Notes under the pieces: generated by a model
The model's input: only the letters and a program-made list of their open reading frames with translations
What the model was told of the DNA's origin: nothing
Databases searched by the model: none
Part shown: positions 23,732-34,800 of the stretch, in pieces
Position numbering within the stretch: the stretch's first letter is position 1
How the letters are laid out: every line of letters starts with the position of its first letter
Source: Erodium maritimum
Lineage: Eukaryota > Streptophyta > Magnoliopsida > Geraniales > Geraniaceae
Direction: 5' to 3'
Assembly: GCA_963921825.1 (NCBI GenBank)
Contig: OY997595.1
Span: forward strand, 66,495,879 to 66,559,878
DNA length: 64,000 nt
Made by a program: the position numbers and the translations under genes

Positions 23732-24639
23732 GTATATGTAAGAACCGTCCCCGGTCGATCCCGATCGAACCGGTAGTTTTTGGCGAAAGTTGACTTTCCG
23801 CCGGAAAAGTCTACCGACGACTCCGGGAGTCATTCGGGACCTTTCCGGGACCCAAAAAGCTTAGCCGTCGTTACGGTTAGCTTAGTTGAGTCGTTTCCTT
23901 TCAAATGACTAATTTTACGAAAAAAGTCAACTTTCGGTCAAACTAAGGCTAATTAATGACTAAACCTAATTAAATTAATTGTGTTGGAAATTTGTAAGGG
24001 AAAGGTGCCCCCCACATGGACACTTGTCCATGGTGGCTTGGAGGATAAGAAATGGGTCTAGAAATACTAATTTGCCCTCATGTGTGCCAAAATAGAAGAA
24101 AAGGAGCTAGAGGGCCTTTTAGACATTTCTCCCTTAGGTTTAAAACCACTTTTGGGACACATTTCAGCCCATTTTCTCTCATTGTAGCCGAAATTCACAA
24201 AGGGGAGGAGAGAAGAAGAGCTTCCATTGAAGCTTGAAGAAGAAGCAAGGAGAAAAAGAGCTCCTTTAGTGGTTTTTCTTCCCAAATCTTCTCCAAAACT
24301 ACCTAATCTTCTTCATCTCTTCATTTCTAAGGTAAGTAACATCTAAAAACCTACTTTCAATTAAGTTTGGGATTTAGGTTTCATAGAAATTGCTTGAACT
24401 AGTGCTAGGTTTTATGGGTTTGAGCTTGTGATGTCAAAAGCTTGATTTCTGAGAAGAAAGTGGTTGATTTAAGTAGAAATCAATTGGAGTTTGGTTGTTT
24501 TGATGAAACCCATTATGGGTATTTGAGTTTTGGAGTTTATGGTACTGTTTTTGGAGGTTTCAGAGGTTAAAAATGGATTTTTGAGGGGTTAGAATCGTGG
24601 AGAAGAAGCTGGAGGAAGAAGAAGGACGAAACTGGTCAG

Positions 24640-24810
24640 ACCCGTCACAGATTCGTGACGGGGACCGTGATGGAAGACGTCACGGCTCCGTGACGGAGGC
24701 CATGACGGCAGACTTCACGGTTCCGTGACGTCACCCGTGACGGGGAATCTCACGGTTCCGTGACCCGACCCGTCACGAAGTCCGTCAAGGCTCCGTGACC
24801 CGAACCGTGG
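24640..24810. promoter_or_regulatory. array of CGTGACG palindromes in LTR C
   Basis: The word CGTGACG/CGTCACG and close variants (CCGTGACGG, TCACGGTTCCGTGAC) recur about ten times and include one perfect TGACGTCA (24726-24733), the CRE-type core bound by plant bZIP factors. LTR F has the same kind of array with TGACGTCA at 54615-54622. A role as an LTR enhancer is inference. Confidence 0.5.
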
Positions 24811-25509
24811 TAGATCAGATTTGGGCCTTTTGGGTCCATTTTGGGTGTTTTTTGAGTAATTAGAAATGTTATCTTTAACCGAACGTTTGGGGGTTTTAAC
24901 TTGGGTGTTTACCTCTTAAACCACCCTTGGTTTGTCATTAATTCTAGTATTACTTGTGATCTTAGACTTTGTTCCCGAACACGGCGGAGGAGACTTCTAG
25001 GCGGCTCTCATTGACTAAGCATTTGGATAACATTTGAGGTAGGGAAGAGTAGTAATTACTGTTTTAATTAAGGAATGTTAATAGTATGCATATAGGACGT
25101 TAATAACCGGTAAAGTCTTAGCTTGCATATAGGATGTGATTAACTAGTGTACTCGCATTTAAATTATGGGAATTGCCGTGCTGTAGAATCACATGTGGCC
25201 AAGTCGTGCCTTAGGATTGTGTGTGATGATTGTGTTTGGATGTGGCTAGTAGTCCTTAAATGTTGACGTATAGTATTTTCCTTAGTTAATTTAAGAATCA
25301 TGTTAGGCTATTAGGATGTGATGAATGTGACATGAATTGTTGTTTCGTGATATGATTGAGTGAATGAATGTGATGAATGTGATATGAATTGTTGTCTTGT
25401 GATATGATCGGGTGAAAGATAGACCGACGTTGTGTGCTTGGTAAGTTGTGTCGGTAAGATTGATGGTGTGATAAGTTCAGTATAATATGGTTAGTATTGC
25501 ATTGTGTGG

Positions 25510-25780
25510 TGTGACTTGTACCCCGATGTGCGTTTCCGGGAGGATACCCGACCGAGGTGTGTGCCGGTCCGGTATGTTTGTTATTTGTTTCACCCCGATG
25601 TGCGTTCCGGGAAGATACCCGACCGAGGTGTGCAGGTCCGGTATGTTTGTTATTTGTTTCACCCCGATGTGTGTTTCTGGGAAGATACCCGAGGGAGGTG
25701 TGTGCCGGTCTGTTATGTTTGTTATTGTTCCACCCCGATGTGCGTTTTCGGGAAGATATCTAGACGAGGCCGTGATCCGG
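25510..25780. repeat. tandem repeat in LTR C
   Basis: Four units of about 65-70 bases, each with CACCCCGATGTGCGTT, GGGAAGATACCCGA and GTCCGGTATGTTTGTTATT. The unit differs from the arrays in LTR B and the palindrome but occupies the same relative place in the LTR. Confidence 0.85.
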
Positions 25781-26372
25781 TACGATATGTTGAGCTGCGT
25801 GTGGTGATCGGAGTATCATGGTTCACTTATCTTATGTTCGGGTGTTGTCGCGTTTGAGTGATGTTCGTAGTGGTAATAGAAGTATAATGTTCGGTGTTTG
25901 TATGTTTCTTGAGCTCGATTCTATTGTCGAATAAGTTGTGTTCCTGTTAACTTCTGTTTTTGTTGTCATTTATTAGCAAGTGTTATTAATTCAATAATTA
26001 GGGTGGCAGAGCGGGAGTCCATTCCCTTTACTACATTTTCCTACTGAGCGAAATCTCACCCACTCTGTTTTACTGTTTTACAGGTTTCGATCGTGAGTCG
26101 GTTTAGAGGACGTCTCAGAGCTCGGGAGCTCACCGAGAGTCCGGAAATTTACTTTTTAGTAGAGACGTACTTTTATTTTATGTACTAAACAATGTCCTTC
26201 TTTATCTATATTTTGAGCGTTGGCTCGTGGTATCGAGATTGTTGATTTGTAACTAAATTGCGGAGTTTTATCTCGTTTAATTTACCTTTACTTTTAAATT
26301 TATTATTCTTATTGTTTTCTTTAGTTCACGTCTCGAGTCCGGCCAAAACCAGATTTGGGGCGTGACAGTATA

Positions 26373-26648
26373 AGTCGGTGGGGTTGAGCTGTAACTCCCA
26401 GCGGCATCCAACCGTTGTCTCTGTGCATCGAACGTACCTTCCTCCGCTAAAAACTTATCCTCATACTTGAGAATGTTGTACTAATGATCGAGGTCAATTG
26501 ACTTCCTCCCAACAACGAGTTGCTGGTAGACTTGATGTTCACCCTCTATTGAAAGGCGCCGCCCGAATGATCGCATTCAACTCGGCTTGCTTAAGTGTCT
26601 ACTCGTGTTGTTCTGATGGAGACGGTGTCTGAGTCTAGTTGTTAGACA
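26373..26648 (-). pseudogene. Harbinger ORF1-type gene relic, N-terminal part
   Basis: On the minus strand an ATG at 26648 opens MSNN followed by a stop, then in-frame blocks QTQTPSPSEQHE and WELQLNPT. An N-terminus of the MSNN(Q) TQTP type is usual for these ORF1 proteins. A possible TATA-like TCTATAAATATC lies upstream at about 26747-26758. Stops show it is dead. Together with the pieces at 23684 and 20282 it marks one gene cut by two LTRs. Confidence 0.55.
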
Positions 26649-26869
26649 TATTCTTGATCGAAAAATAAAGTTTAAGGGAGGTGGCTTTTGAGAGAGAAAG
26701 TTGAGAATTGAAGAGAAAATGTTCGTAGGTTAATAAAAAAGATGAGATATTTATAGATGGGGAAAACTATTTTTTAAGATTAAACTAAAATTTTATTTAA
26801 ATAAAAAACATTACCGTTTGATCCTTCGAAAATCTCTTGTAAGGATCCACAAGTCATAAGTACGAATAG

Positions 26870-27640
26870 GTGCACACGTTCGTCGTGTTGCCTTTTTTGC
26901 TTCTCGAGACGTTCGTTTTGGGGAGTTCAAGCTCGCTAGTCAGATTTGGTTTCTGGTCTGATATGGTTTTGGAGTCTTTCCAGATTTGGCTTCTCTTGAG
27001 CTCGGTATTATTACCGGTCTTCTCCTGTGGGTCCTCGTTTGGTGTTGGCCGACGAGGGGTTATCAGTTTTGGTATCGGAACGCTCGACTCGAGTTCCAGT
27101 CTCGGATCCCAGCTAGTGGAGGGTTATTCTTTGGCCGGTGGTGTTGTGGTGGAAGCAGGTTACTGTTGGTCTCTCAATGGTGGCATTCTGCTTTTCTTCT
27201 CGCTTTGGTGTCAGTTCTCTCTGGGTTCAGGCTGGCCCGTGCTCGGTATTACTACATGCCTTCTCCTTCGAGTCCTCGCTAGGTGTTGGCCACCTAGGGG
27301 TTACCAATCTCGATATCAGAACGCTTAGTTCGTGTCCATCCTTCGATCCTCGGAAGTGTTTATTTCCGGCTGCCTGCTTATTGGAGTGTGTTGGTCGGGT
27401 GCTCGGTCGTGGCGTTGCCCTTCTCTGTTGGCCTTAGTGACAGATCTTTCCGGGTTTGGGTTGTTTCGTGCTCGGTATACCTACAGGCCTTCCCCTTAGG
27501 GTCCTCGTTTGGTGTTGGTCGGCGAGGGGTTACCGGTCATAGTTTCGGAACACTCAGCTCGATTTTAGTATTCGATCCTCGGAAGTGGTGTCTTGATGTG
27601 GCCTACTTGGAAGCATGTGCTCGTTCTCGCTAGAAATACC
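26870..27640. repeat. tandem repeat, about 235-bp period
   Basis: Three degenerate units begin near 27000, 27240 and 27470. Each contains GCTCGGTAT(T/A), CCTTCTCC, GGGTCCTCG-TTGGTGTTGG, GAGGGGTTA and GGAACGCTC(G). A partial unit lies at about 27615-27690. The open frames across it (26870-27328, 27138-27437) look like by-products of low stop density; no domain is recognised. It may be the 5' region of an unknown retroposon. Confidence 0.6.
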
Positions 27641-27727
27641 AGCCCTCCCCCTTTGGGCCTTTTCTCGATGTAGGCCGGAATTGGGTTTCAGAGGGCTGAG
27701 TTTGACCTCCTTCGTTCATAATCGAGC

Positions 27728-28575
27728 TAACTTTTTTTTTATAAGTTCGAAAATCTATTAATAAAACCTGTCCAAGTTGGAAAAGGCTGATGAAAACAAC
27801 GATAACAAGGGAACTCATAAAATGAGCTAGGGGCCCTAATCCCGAAAAAACAAATGCAAGAAGATAACAAGAGAACTCAATAACCAAAACAGGCATCCCA
27901 CCGAGATCAATAAATTGATCTACGTGGATCTCTGACCAGGAACACGAGGCTTGTTATAGAAATCCTCTAAAAACTTAGGAGGCCGGCTCTGATGTTTCAA
28001 AGCTTTGAGAAGGGTATCCTTCCACGGACTTCCCAACTCCTTCGAGACCGCATCCACGATCTCACACCTTGCTTCTTCAGATTTGTTTGGTCCAATAGGA
28101 TCTTGTTTTCTGGTCTGAGAAACATCTCCAATCTGCTTAAAAGTCGACTCTGATCTCTGGTTCTGTGCTTTCCATTTACAGGCAAGTGCTACAAACAACA
28201 CATTCTCATTTACTGTATAACCGTTCAATTCCTCAACAGCCGAGGAAACTTCTGATTTTGATTTGAAACGCACAAACCCAAAGTATCGACCAAGTTGATT
28301 TAGTCGCTTCGAAACATAGACATGTACAATCTCACCATACGCTTGACAAAAATTTGTTACCCAAACCTCCATTGACTTAACCAGAAGATTGCATATGTAA
28401 ATTTCATCTTCACCCAATCCTGGACGGACCGATTCCTCAAGACCTGCACAAGCCGGATCAATTGGACCACACCTGGACTAGGCCTGGCCTGAAACCCCCA
28501 CCAAACCCAAACTAACAGGCCCCAGTTCAACCAAAGTCTTCAGAGGCCCACCTGCGCAACCCAACACCCCATCAC
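27728..28575 (-). mobile_element. RRM-bearing ORF1-only retroposon, truncated copy
   Basis: The minus-strand 3' end TTTTCGAACTTAT plus A-run is at 27728. It shares its tail pattern with 52260 and 13812. It carries one ORF with an RNA-recognition motif (27920-28417), followed directly by about 190 bases of 3' sequence with no reverse transcriptase. The 5' side is cut by LTR D at 28576. Confidence 0.7.
27920..28417 (-). CDS. retroposon ORF1 with RRM domain
   Basis: 165 codons. Residues about 4-75 form an RRM-like fold: EIYICNLLVKSMEVWVTNF (strand 1 with helix 1), IVHVYVSKRLNQLGRYFGFV (RNP1-like end GRYFGFVRF) and a second half containing AVEELNGYTVNENVLFVALA. The rest is charged and ends SRPPKFLEDFYNKPRV. 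Plant L1 LINEs commonly carry such RRM ORF1 proteins that bind their own RNA. Here no ORF2 follows. Upstream coding sequence may have been lost at the LTR D junction, so the start at 28417 need not be native. Confidence 0.6.
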   Translation of the reverse strand: MGEDEIYICNLLVKSMEVWVTNFCQAYGEIVHVYVSKRLNQLGRYFGFVRFKSKSEVSSAVEELNGYTVNENVLFVALACKWKAQNQRSESTFKQIGDVSQTRKQDPIGPNKSEEARCEIVDAVSKELGSPWKDTLLKALKHQSRPPKFLEDFYNKPRVPGQRST

Positions 28576-31328
28576 TGTCACGCCCCAAATCCGGTATTGA
28601 TCGGACCCGAGACACGACTTAGTGAATTGTAAATAATAACAATTTAAAAACCATAATATTCGATAACGGTAAATAAAATAGTTCAAAAGATATAAGAAGT
28701 TGTGAGTCCTACGCTCAGTAAAAATACATAATTCCAAATATCCGTGACGTCACTATGAATCATAAAATAACATAACCCGGACCCTCGCTAGCCCCATGCT
28801 CTGCGATGTCCTCTACTCCAAGTCATGATCACTACCTGTAGACAGCACAGTAAAAATAGAAGGGTGAGCTTGACGCTCAGTAGGAAAAAACCAACAAAAC
28901 CTCCTTATATCGGGTTTACCGTTGACGTTTGTTCACATGCTGATAATCAAATCAATTTACAAGTCGTCCCACCTCAAGTACCACAACAAACGGAGGACAT
29001 TACGATGCCATTTCCTCAGGGCCCGAACAGTCGTGGAGATCCTGCGCGTGCCTCTTCCTTGCGCTCCCGCGTCGACCCTGCGCGGTTCTTAATCGTTCAC
29101 TATCCACGTGACCCCTCAGTCGCCTCTCGAACTAATCGGGACCACAATGAGCAAATTTTAATCCCCAACTGCGCCCCGCTTGGGCAGCTGACCTGACCTA
29201 CCAAACAATGCTTCGTAAGGTGCCATAATGTTACTGGCCTGAAAGCGTTGTGGCAGTCGCACTCTGCTAACTATTTCCGGACTCCAACCACAGTGCTTCT
29301 GCTTCTATTGTGCTCTCGTAGGACTCGTACTAGTTCCCGCGGAACACTGGCATTCGGTCTTTACTTGTTGACAGCTGATACGCATCGATCCAAACTTCGC
29401 ACCTACTGCTCGTTCCTATGTGACGGTCGTATTGCCCGGTCGCACATCCATCGGTCGTCGATTACAATCGATCTACGCCTCACGTCTTGAGAGTCAGTCC
29501 ATCCTCAGGATGACATCGAAAGTCGTCAGGTTCGACACCAAAAATATTACTAAGAAAAGGGACGGTCAAACGAGCATTCAGTTCGGAGAAGAGTGCTCGC
29601 ACTCATCGGTCCACACAATTTCTGTGCCCTTGCGTGTCCAGGTAGTCATTGTAGTCAAAGCGGATCCAAGCCCCCAAGTCAAAACCATAATCACTACCAC
29701 CTAAGGTATCACAGAACATAAGGTGTCAGTTTCTCATAGCCCGGCTCGCTCAAACTGTACCGAAAACATCACCGGTCTAGGGGTCTTCCCGTGACACACT
29801 CATCGGGGCAAAACTCAAAACACACACACCGGATCGACATACACCTTGGTCGAGTATCTTCCTGTCACTCGAGGTATGAGTCACAACATATCACACCACA
29901 CCAACTACACCACGGCGAACACGACAACTCAAGGGCGCTTGCCCTTCACCTGGGTGCAAACCGTAATCAACACAACTGTGTACCAAATTTTACAGAAATC
30001 TTCTCAACCATGCTCTTGGTATCCGTCACCTAGCAATTCTCACTGGACAAGTCCACGATTATCTCATAACCGACCGCACGTTTGAACTTGCACGGCGCCA
30101 CCCACAACTCACGTACGACCGTATCTCAAACCACAGAAGTCACTTAACAAGCATATACAATCACAGAAACCCAAATCCTCAATCTAAAAAGTCTCATACC
30201 AGAATCCCACTCGGTGTGGGTATCCTACTGGTCTCAACAATTCACACGGGTATTGTCCAACGTGAAAAGGCCATCAAGAACGGTCAACCACTCTAATCTT
30301 GGATGTAAGGCTCGTACTTGTCAGCCACTTCTCTCGTAACTGGGGTGCCACGACACAAGGGTCGCCTAGAGACTTTACTCTTGAGTCCAACTTCTCAGCA
30401 AGGGCAGAAGAAAACAGAATAGTGCGATGCCTGTGGGTTCTGGGCCCACCACGCTTCCGCTGCGCTACTCTGATCTCATCGTCAACCGGCCACCTTCCCT
30501 GACCGGTCTATCGGTTTACTGGTACTGTTGCGGCCCTCCGCCGCTCGGCATTTGTATCTGATGTCCTAGATGCCGTCAGGGTGCAAGCACTGGCCCTCGT
30601 TCTAACGTGACGAAAACTACTGACGTTCCTCATCATGTCTGCTTCAAACCGTCAGACAGAGCCTGTGGCCGGGAGCACCCTGCAGCTCTTCGTTCCTTCG
30701 GTTCTCGAGTCTCGTGCGGTCTCGCATCACTGCTCGGTCGCTGCCGAGTCTTACGGACTCTTGCTGTCTTTCTGCGACTTCGTTCCACGGTTGTTGTTGT
30801 ATCCACTATCTCGAGTTACACCCGAGTCATCAGGGTGAGAACTCGATCCAAACTCTAGGTTCTACCCTCGCTCGAATCTCTTGTATCGGTTCGCCTCGAC
30901 TGCTACTAAAACTGGTGCAACCGGCCCATGCCGTAACTCTGGTCTCATACTCATCTCTGATATTCCGGCCCTTCGCAGCCCGAGACCTGCTGGTATCGCT
31001 CCTCCTAACCTTCCTAGTGGAAGCATTCCGGGCACTTGTGCCCCAACGGCTTACCTCTCCTGCCTCGAGGTGTCACATCGTTACTAAAACCCACACTGGC
31101 ACACTCGGTTTCTCAACAACCCCAAGAGGTGACTCACTCAAGATGCTAACGTTCACACCCGATTAGCAACGGCTCAAACGGTTTGGAAAAACTTCGATTT
31201 ACTCCACAGTAGTAGTAGTAGTAGTAGTAGTGGTAGTGGTAGTAGTGGTGGTAGTGGTAGTAGTAGTGGTGGTAGTGGTGGTAGTAGTAGTGGTAGTGGT
31301 AGTGGTAGTGGTAGTGGTAGTAGTAGTG

Positions 31329-31419
<91 letters not shown>

Positions 31420-33702
31420 CAGCAGTAGTAGCAGTAGTAGTCGTAGTAGTAGTAGTACTAGTACTAGTACAATCACCGCATCCTAGTCCGTCACACAAAA
31501 CCTACCACACCATCGCACAGAAGAGACAACAAGTCTCACAATTCAATCACAGTCAATCAACATAATACACAGCATAACAGGCTTACACGCAGCCAAACAG
31601 TCCACAAAATCACGAGAGAAATTTACATGCTTCATAAAGCAATCATATAAACACTCAAGCACAACCAGCGGTGTAACAAAGTTATACGCGAACAAACCGA
31701 ACCATAGATTCACATCACAGCTGAAATTTTCACGATCTCAAGTTCACTCAGTAACCCGGGTTGAGAAGCTCATTCGTGTAGCAAAATAATACATGTGGAT
31801 ATCATCTCGTTACAACTTGGTTCAGGCGTCCCCGAACTACGTTGTAGCCAATTGATATCCCCACTATCATGATTTGCTGCAGTCAAATCACAATAGGATG
31901 TGCATTCCAATTTTACAGAAATTTCGGCATGAGTCATTGGAAAACTTAAACAACCATCCTCACCCGCGGGCCAACATTTCACAACATGCAACATCGAGTA
32001 TAATAGGCTTTCTCCCTTAATCACACTCACAACTGTTTCGTACTAACCATCACTTCCCGACACCCTCTCGGGCACACTCAATACAATTATCACAGACAGT
32101 CACAATCACTTTCACAACCACAGTCATGTTTCAATAATAACACCGCCAACATGCACATACCATCACTTACCGATACCACTCTCCACGTGGTTACCCCACC
32201 GGCTTAACCGGTATCCCCAAAATTCCCAAACCAACATATCAAGTAAAATAGGAAAAGCACTCAAATCACTGAACATGTGTTCTCTAGTCAATTCTACTCG
32301 TTTTCGTGTTCGTTATTTATTAACCGTTCAAGCATCAAAGACATACACAGATACATTCAGCACATAAGTCCTACGGGAGCGACATGGCCCGATTCTACCA
32401 GCACAACAATTCCCAAGACAGAAATCGTAAATGTTCACAATTTGATACGTCTACGCTAGTTGTTCGTTTCCTATATGCATACTAGTTCTTTAGCCGATTT
32501 ATTAGGTTTCCCAATATGCATTCTAGTAAAACCGTAATAAAGCGGGTTCGAGGTAATCCCTACCTCTTGAAGAACTAGCAGCTGCGTCTCCTAGCTGCTG
32601 ACGTCCTGGCCTACCTCCGTCTTCTCCACGAACGAGGTCCAGCCTGAGTTTAACAAAAAGGGACGGGAATCAGTCTCGGTCCAGTCTGTAACGGTCATTT
32701 AAATATTAATTAAGTCCATGTATTTAATCTGATTTTAAGTCAAAACATTATTTAGTTAATTTAATTATTTTTCCTTGATCCGGCCCGGCCCGAGTCCGAC
32801 CCGAACCCGAGTCCGAGCCCGACCCAGACCCGGATCCTACCCGACTGAAGACCCAGACCATCAATCCAGCCCGGACCCGAGGCCCCAAACCGGGTTCGGC
32901 CCGAGGCCCAAACCTAGTCCGGCCCAAAGCCCAGACCATAACTAATGCCCAAGCCCAAGTTGGTTGTCAACCCAGGCCCGAGTCCAGCTTGCTCAGGTCG
33001 TCGGTGGCTAGGGTTCCGATGTGCTCCTGCGACGGCGACGACGAGACTCGAGGGGGCGGTTCTGGGCGGCGGAGGAGGCGTCAGGGTGAACGGAACGCCG
33101 AGGGGAGGATGGGAGTGCGAGATCCATAGCCCTCCACCAAGATCTGAAGGCGTGAGTAACTCGCCGGACTCTGAGAACTCCGGCGAGTCGTCTTCCGTCT
33201 GGGTTCGGACCAATCGACCCTTCGAGGGTTCGATTCGCGATCAAAGGAGGACAGGGAAGATGAAAGGGTTAGGAATCGAAGCTCACCGTCTCTACTGCGT
33301 GCGTCCGGTACGGCGAGGTTCGAGAACACGAGGCGGCCCTGGTTTCTGGTCGAGTCGAGGAGGAAGAAGGCTGGACGGAGAGGGGTTCTGGGTTCCCTTG
33401 TGGTGTCAGATGGAGAAGAACAGGTTGAAGAAGATGGAGCAAGGGAGAGGGATTTGGGGATTTTTTCTGGGTTGTGACGGTGAGGGACAGAAGAAGGAGA
33501 AGCGAGGGAGGTGGAGGGATGGCGTTACAGAAGGTCGGCAAGCCGGTTCGCTCGAGATCGGGATGAGAGGAAGCGTCGGGAGGGTGAAGACGATCCTCGG
33601 GCGGCGTGCAAAACAAAGGGGATCTGAAGCGGCGCTCGGACTTTTATAGCTAGGGTTGGGCCTGGCGTCGCTCTTGGGCCGATTCGCATCTCACGTGGGC
33701 TG
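28576..33702 (-). mobile_element. long Gypsy-type LTR, copy D
   Basis: On the minus strand it ends CCGGATTTGGGGCGTGACA at 28576, preceded by the family block CTACTGAGCGTCAAGCTCACC (28860-28890). It contains a trinucleotide microsatellite (31208-31470), GC-rich leader-like DNA (32770-33650) and a TATA-like CTATAAAAGTCC (complement, near 33640-33651). The upstream boundary is placed where the SINE array begins and is uncertain. At over 5 kb it is much longer than copies A-C and F, so it may contain extra insertions at 29.0-32.2 kb. The left flank is ATCAC; no matching right flank was found. Confidence 0.6.
31208..31470. repeat. trinucleotide microsatellite (AGT/GGT/AGC)n
   Basis: About 260 bases of almost pure trinucleotide repeats, shifting from AGT/GGT mixtures to pure AGT, then to about 17 AGC units and back to AGT. 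All six frames are open, which gives the false polyvaline, polythreonine and polyleucine ORFs here. Confidence 0.97.
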
Positions 33703-34780
33703 TGTAACACCCCGCCGTGCGTCACACAGAGCCCCACGCGCGGCGATGTTAGGTCCGCAGCCCAATACACCCCAACCCCTCAGGTGTACTGTCCATAGAC
33801 AAATACCAACCTAGGTTGTTGGTGAGACTTGAACCCAAGACCTCACCCTTTATAGCATTTCCTTGAGTGATGCTATCACCAATTGAGCTGGGGTCTGGCA
33901 CGTCGGGAGTTACAAAAAAGTGCACTTTTTTGTAACGTCCCTCCGTCCCACACAGGGCCCCACACGGGGCGATGTTAGGTCTGCAGGCCAATACACCACA
34001 ACCCCTCTAGTGTATTGTCCACAGACAAATACCAACCTAGGTTGTTGGTGAGGCTTGAACCCAATACCTCACCCTTTACAGCCTTTCCTTTAGTGATGCT
34101 ATCACCAATTGAGCAGCTCAATTGGTGATAACATCACTCAAGGAAATGCTATAAAGGTGAGGTATTGGGTTCAAGCCTCACCAACAACCTAGGTTGGTAT
34201 TTCTCTGTGGACAATACACCAGAGGGGTTGGGGTGTATTGGGCTGCAGACCTAACATCGCCGCGTGTGGGGCCCTGTGTGGGACGGCGGGATGTTACAAA
34301 AACCAACAACCTAGGTTGGTATTTGTCTGTGGACAGTACACCAGAGGGGTTGGGATGTATTGGGTTGCAGACCTAACATCACCGCGTGTGGAGCACTGTG
34401 TGGGACGGCGGGGTGTTACAAAAAAGTGCACTTTTTTGTAACACCCCGCCGTGCCTCACAATAGCCCCACGCGCGGGGATGTTAGGTCTGCAGCCCAATA
34501 CACCCCAACCCCTCAGGTGTACTGTCCACAGACAAATACCAACCTAGGTTGTTGGCGAGACTTGAACCCAAGACCTCACCCTTTATAGCATCTCAATTGG
34601 TGATAGCATCACTCAAGTAAATGCTATAAAGGGTGAGGTCTTGGGTTCAAGTCTCACCAATAACCTAGGTCGTTATTTGTCTGTGGACAGTACACCTGAG
34701 GGGTTGGGGTGTGTTGGGCTGCAGACCTAACATCGCCGCGCGTGGGGCTCTGTGTGAGGCATGGTAGGGTGTTACAAAAA
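33703..34780. mobile_element. alternating-orientation array of tRNA-like SINEs
   Basis: The unit, read 5' to 3', has a tRNA-type head with an A box (CAGCTCAATTGG) and a B box (GGGTTCAAGTCT), about 120 bases of body containing ACCTAGGTTGGTATTTGTCT and GGGCTGCAGACCTAACATC, and a tail GGCGGGGTGTTACAAAAAA. Units lie as: minus (33703-33903), a tail-only plus fragment (to about 33921), minus (33922-34114), plus (34114-34302), plus without head (34303-34426), minus (34427-34588), plus (34589-34780). Two tail-to-tail joints read AAAAAAGTGCACTTTTTT; two joints are head-to-head at the A box. The array lies directly beside the primer-binding site of LTR E. Confidence 0.8.
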
Positions 34781-34782
34781 AC

Positions 34783-34798
34783 CAGGCTCTGATACCAA
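34783..34798 (-). other. retrotransposon primer-binding site (initiator Met tRNA)
   Basis: On the minus strand TTGGTATCAGAGCCTGG follows two bases after the LTR end GGCGTGACA. It is complementary to the 3' end of plant initiator methionine tRNA and fixes the direction of the whole LTR family: internal DNA lies to the left of 34801. Confidence 0.9.
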
Positions 34799-34800
34799 AT

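Larger units (their letters stand above)
23737..26367 (+). mobile_element. long Gypsy-type solo LTR, copy C
   Basis: Starts TGTAAGAACCGTCCCCGGTC and ends GATTTGGGGCGTGACA, flanked by a perfect 5-bp duplication, GTATA, at 23732-23736 and 26368-26372. The length is 2,631 bp. It carries an array of CGTGACGG-type palindromes (24640-24810), a tandem array of about 65-bp units (25510-25780) and the CTACTGAGCG block near 26042. It is a clean solo LTR, inserted 58 bp from LTR B. Confidence 0.9.

Noticed and set aside
26870-27633. Overlapping plus-strand frames of 80-150 codons as a membrane protein gene
   Set aside because: They follow the period of a degenerate tandem repeat and change frame between units; hydrophobicity comes from T-rich codons.
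31174-31565. Long polyleucine, polythreonine, polyvaline and polyalanine frames on both strands
   Set aside because: They are the six-frame shadow of a trinucleotide microsatellite and not genes.
33703-34780. The tRNA-like A and B boxes as real tRNA genes
   Set aside because: The units lack a foldable acceptor stem, have a long body and an A-rich tail, and recur in many orientations; they are SINEs.
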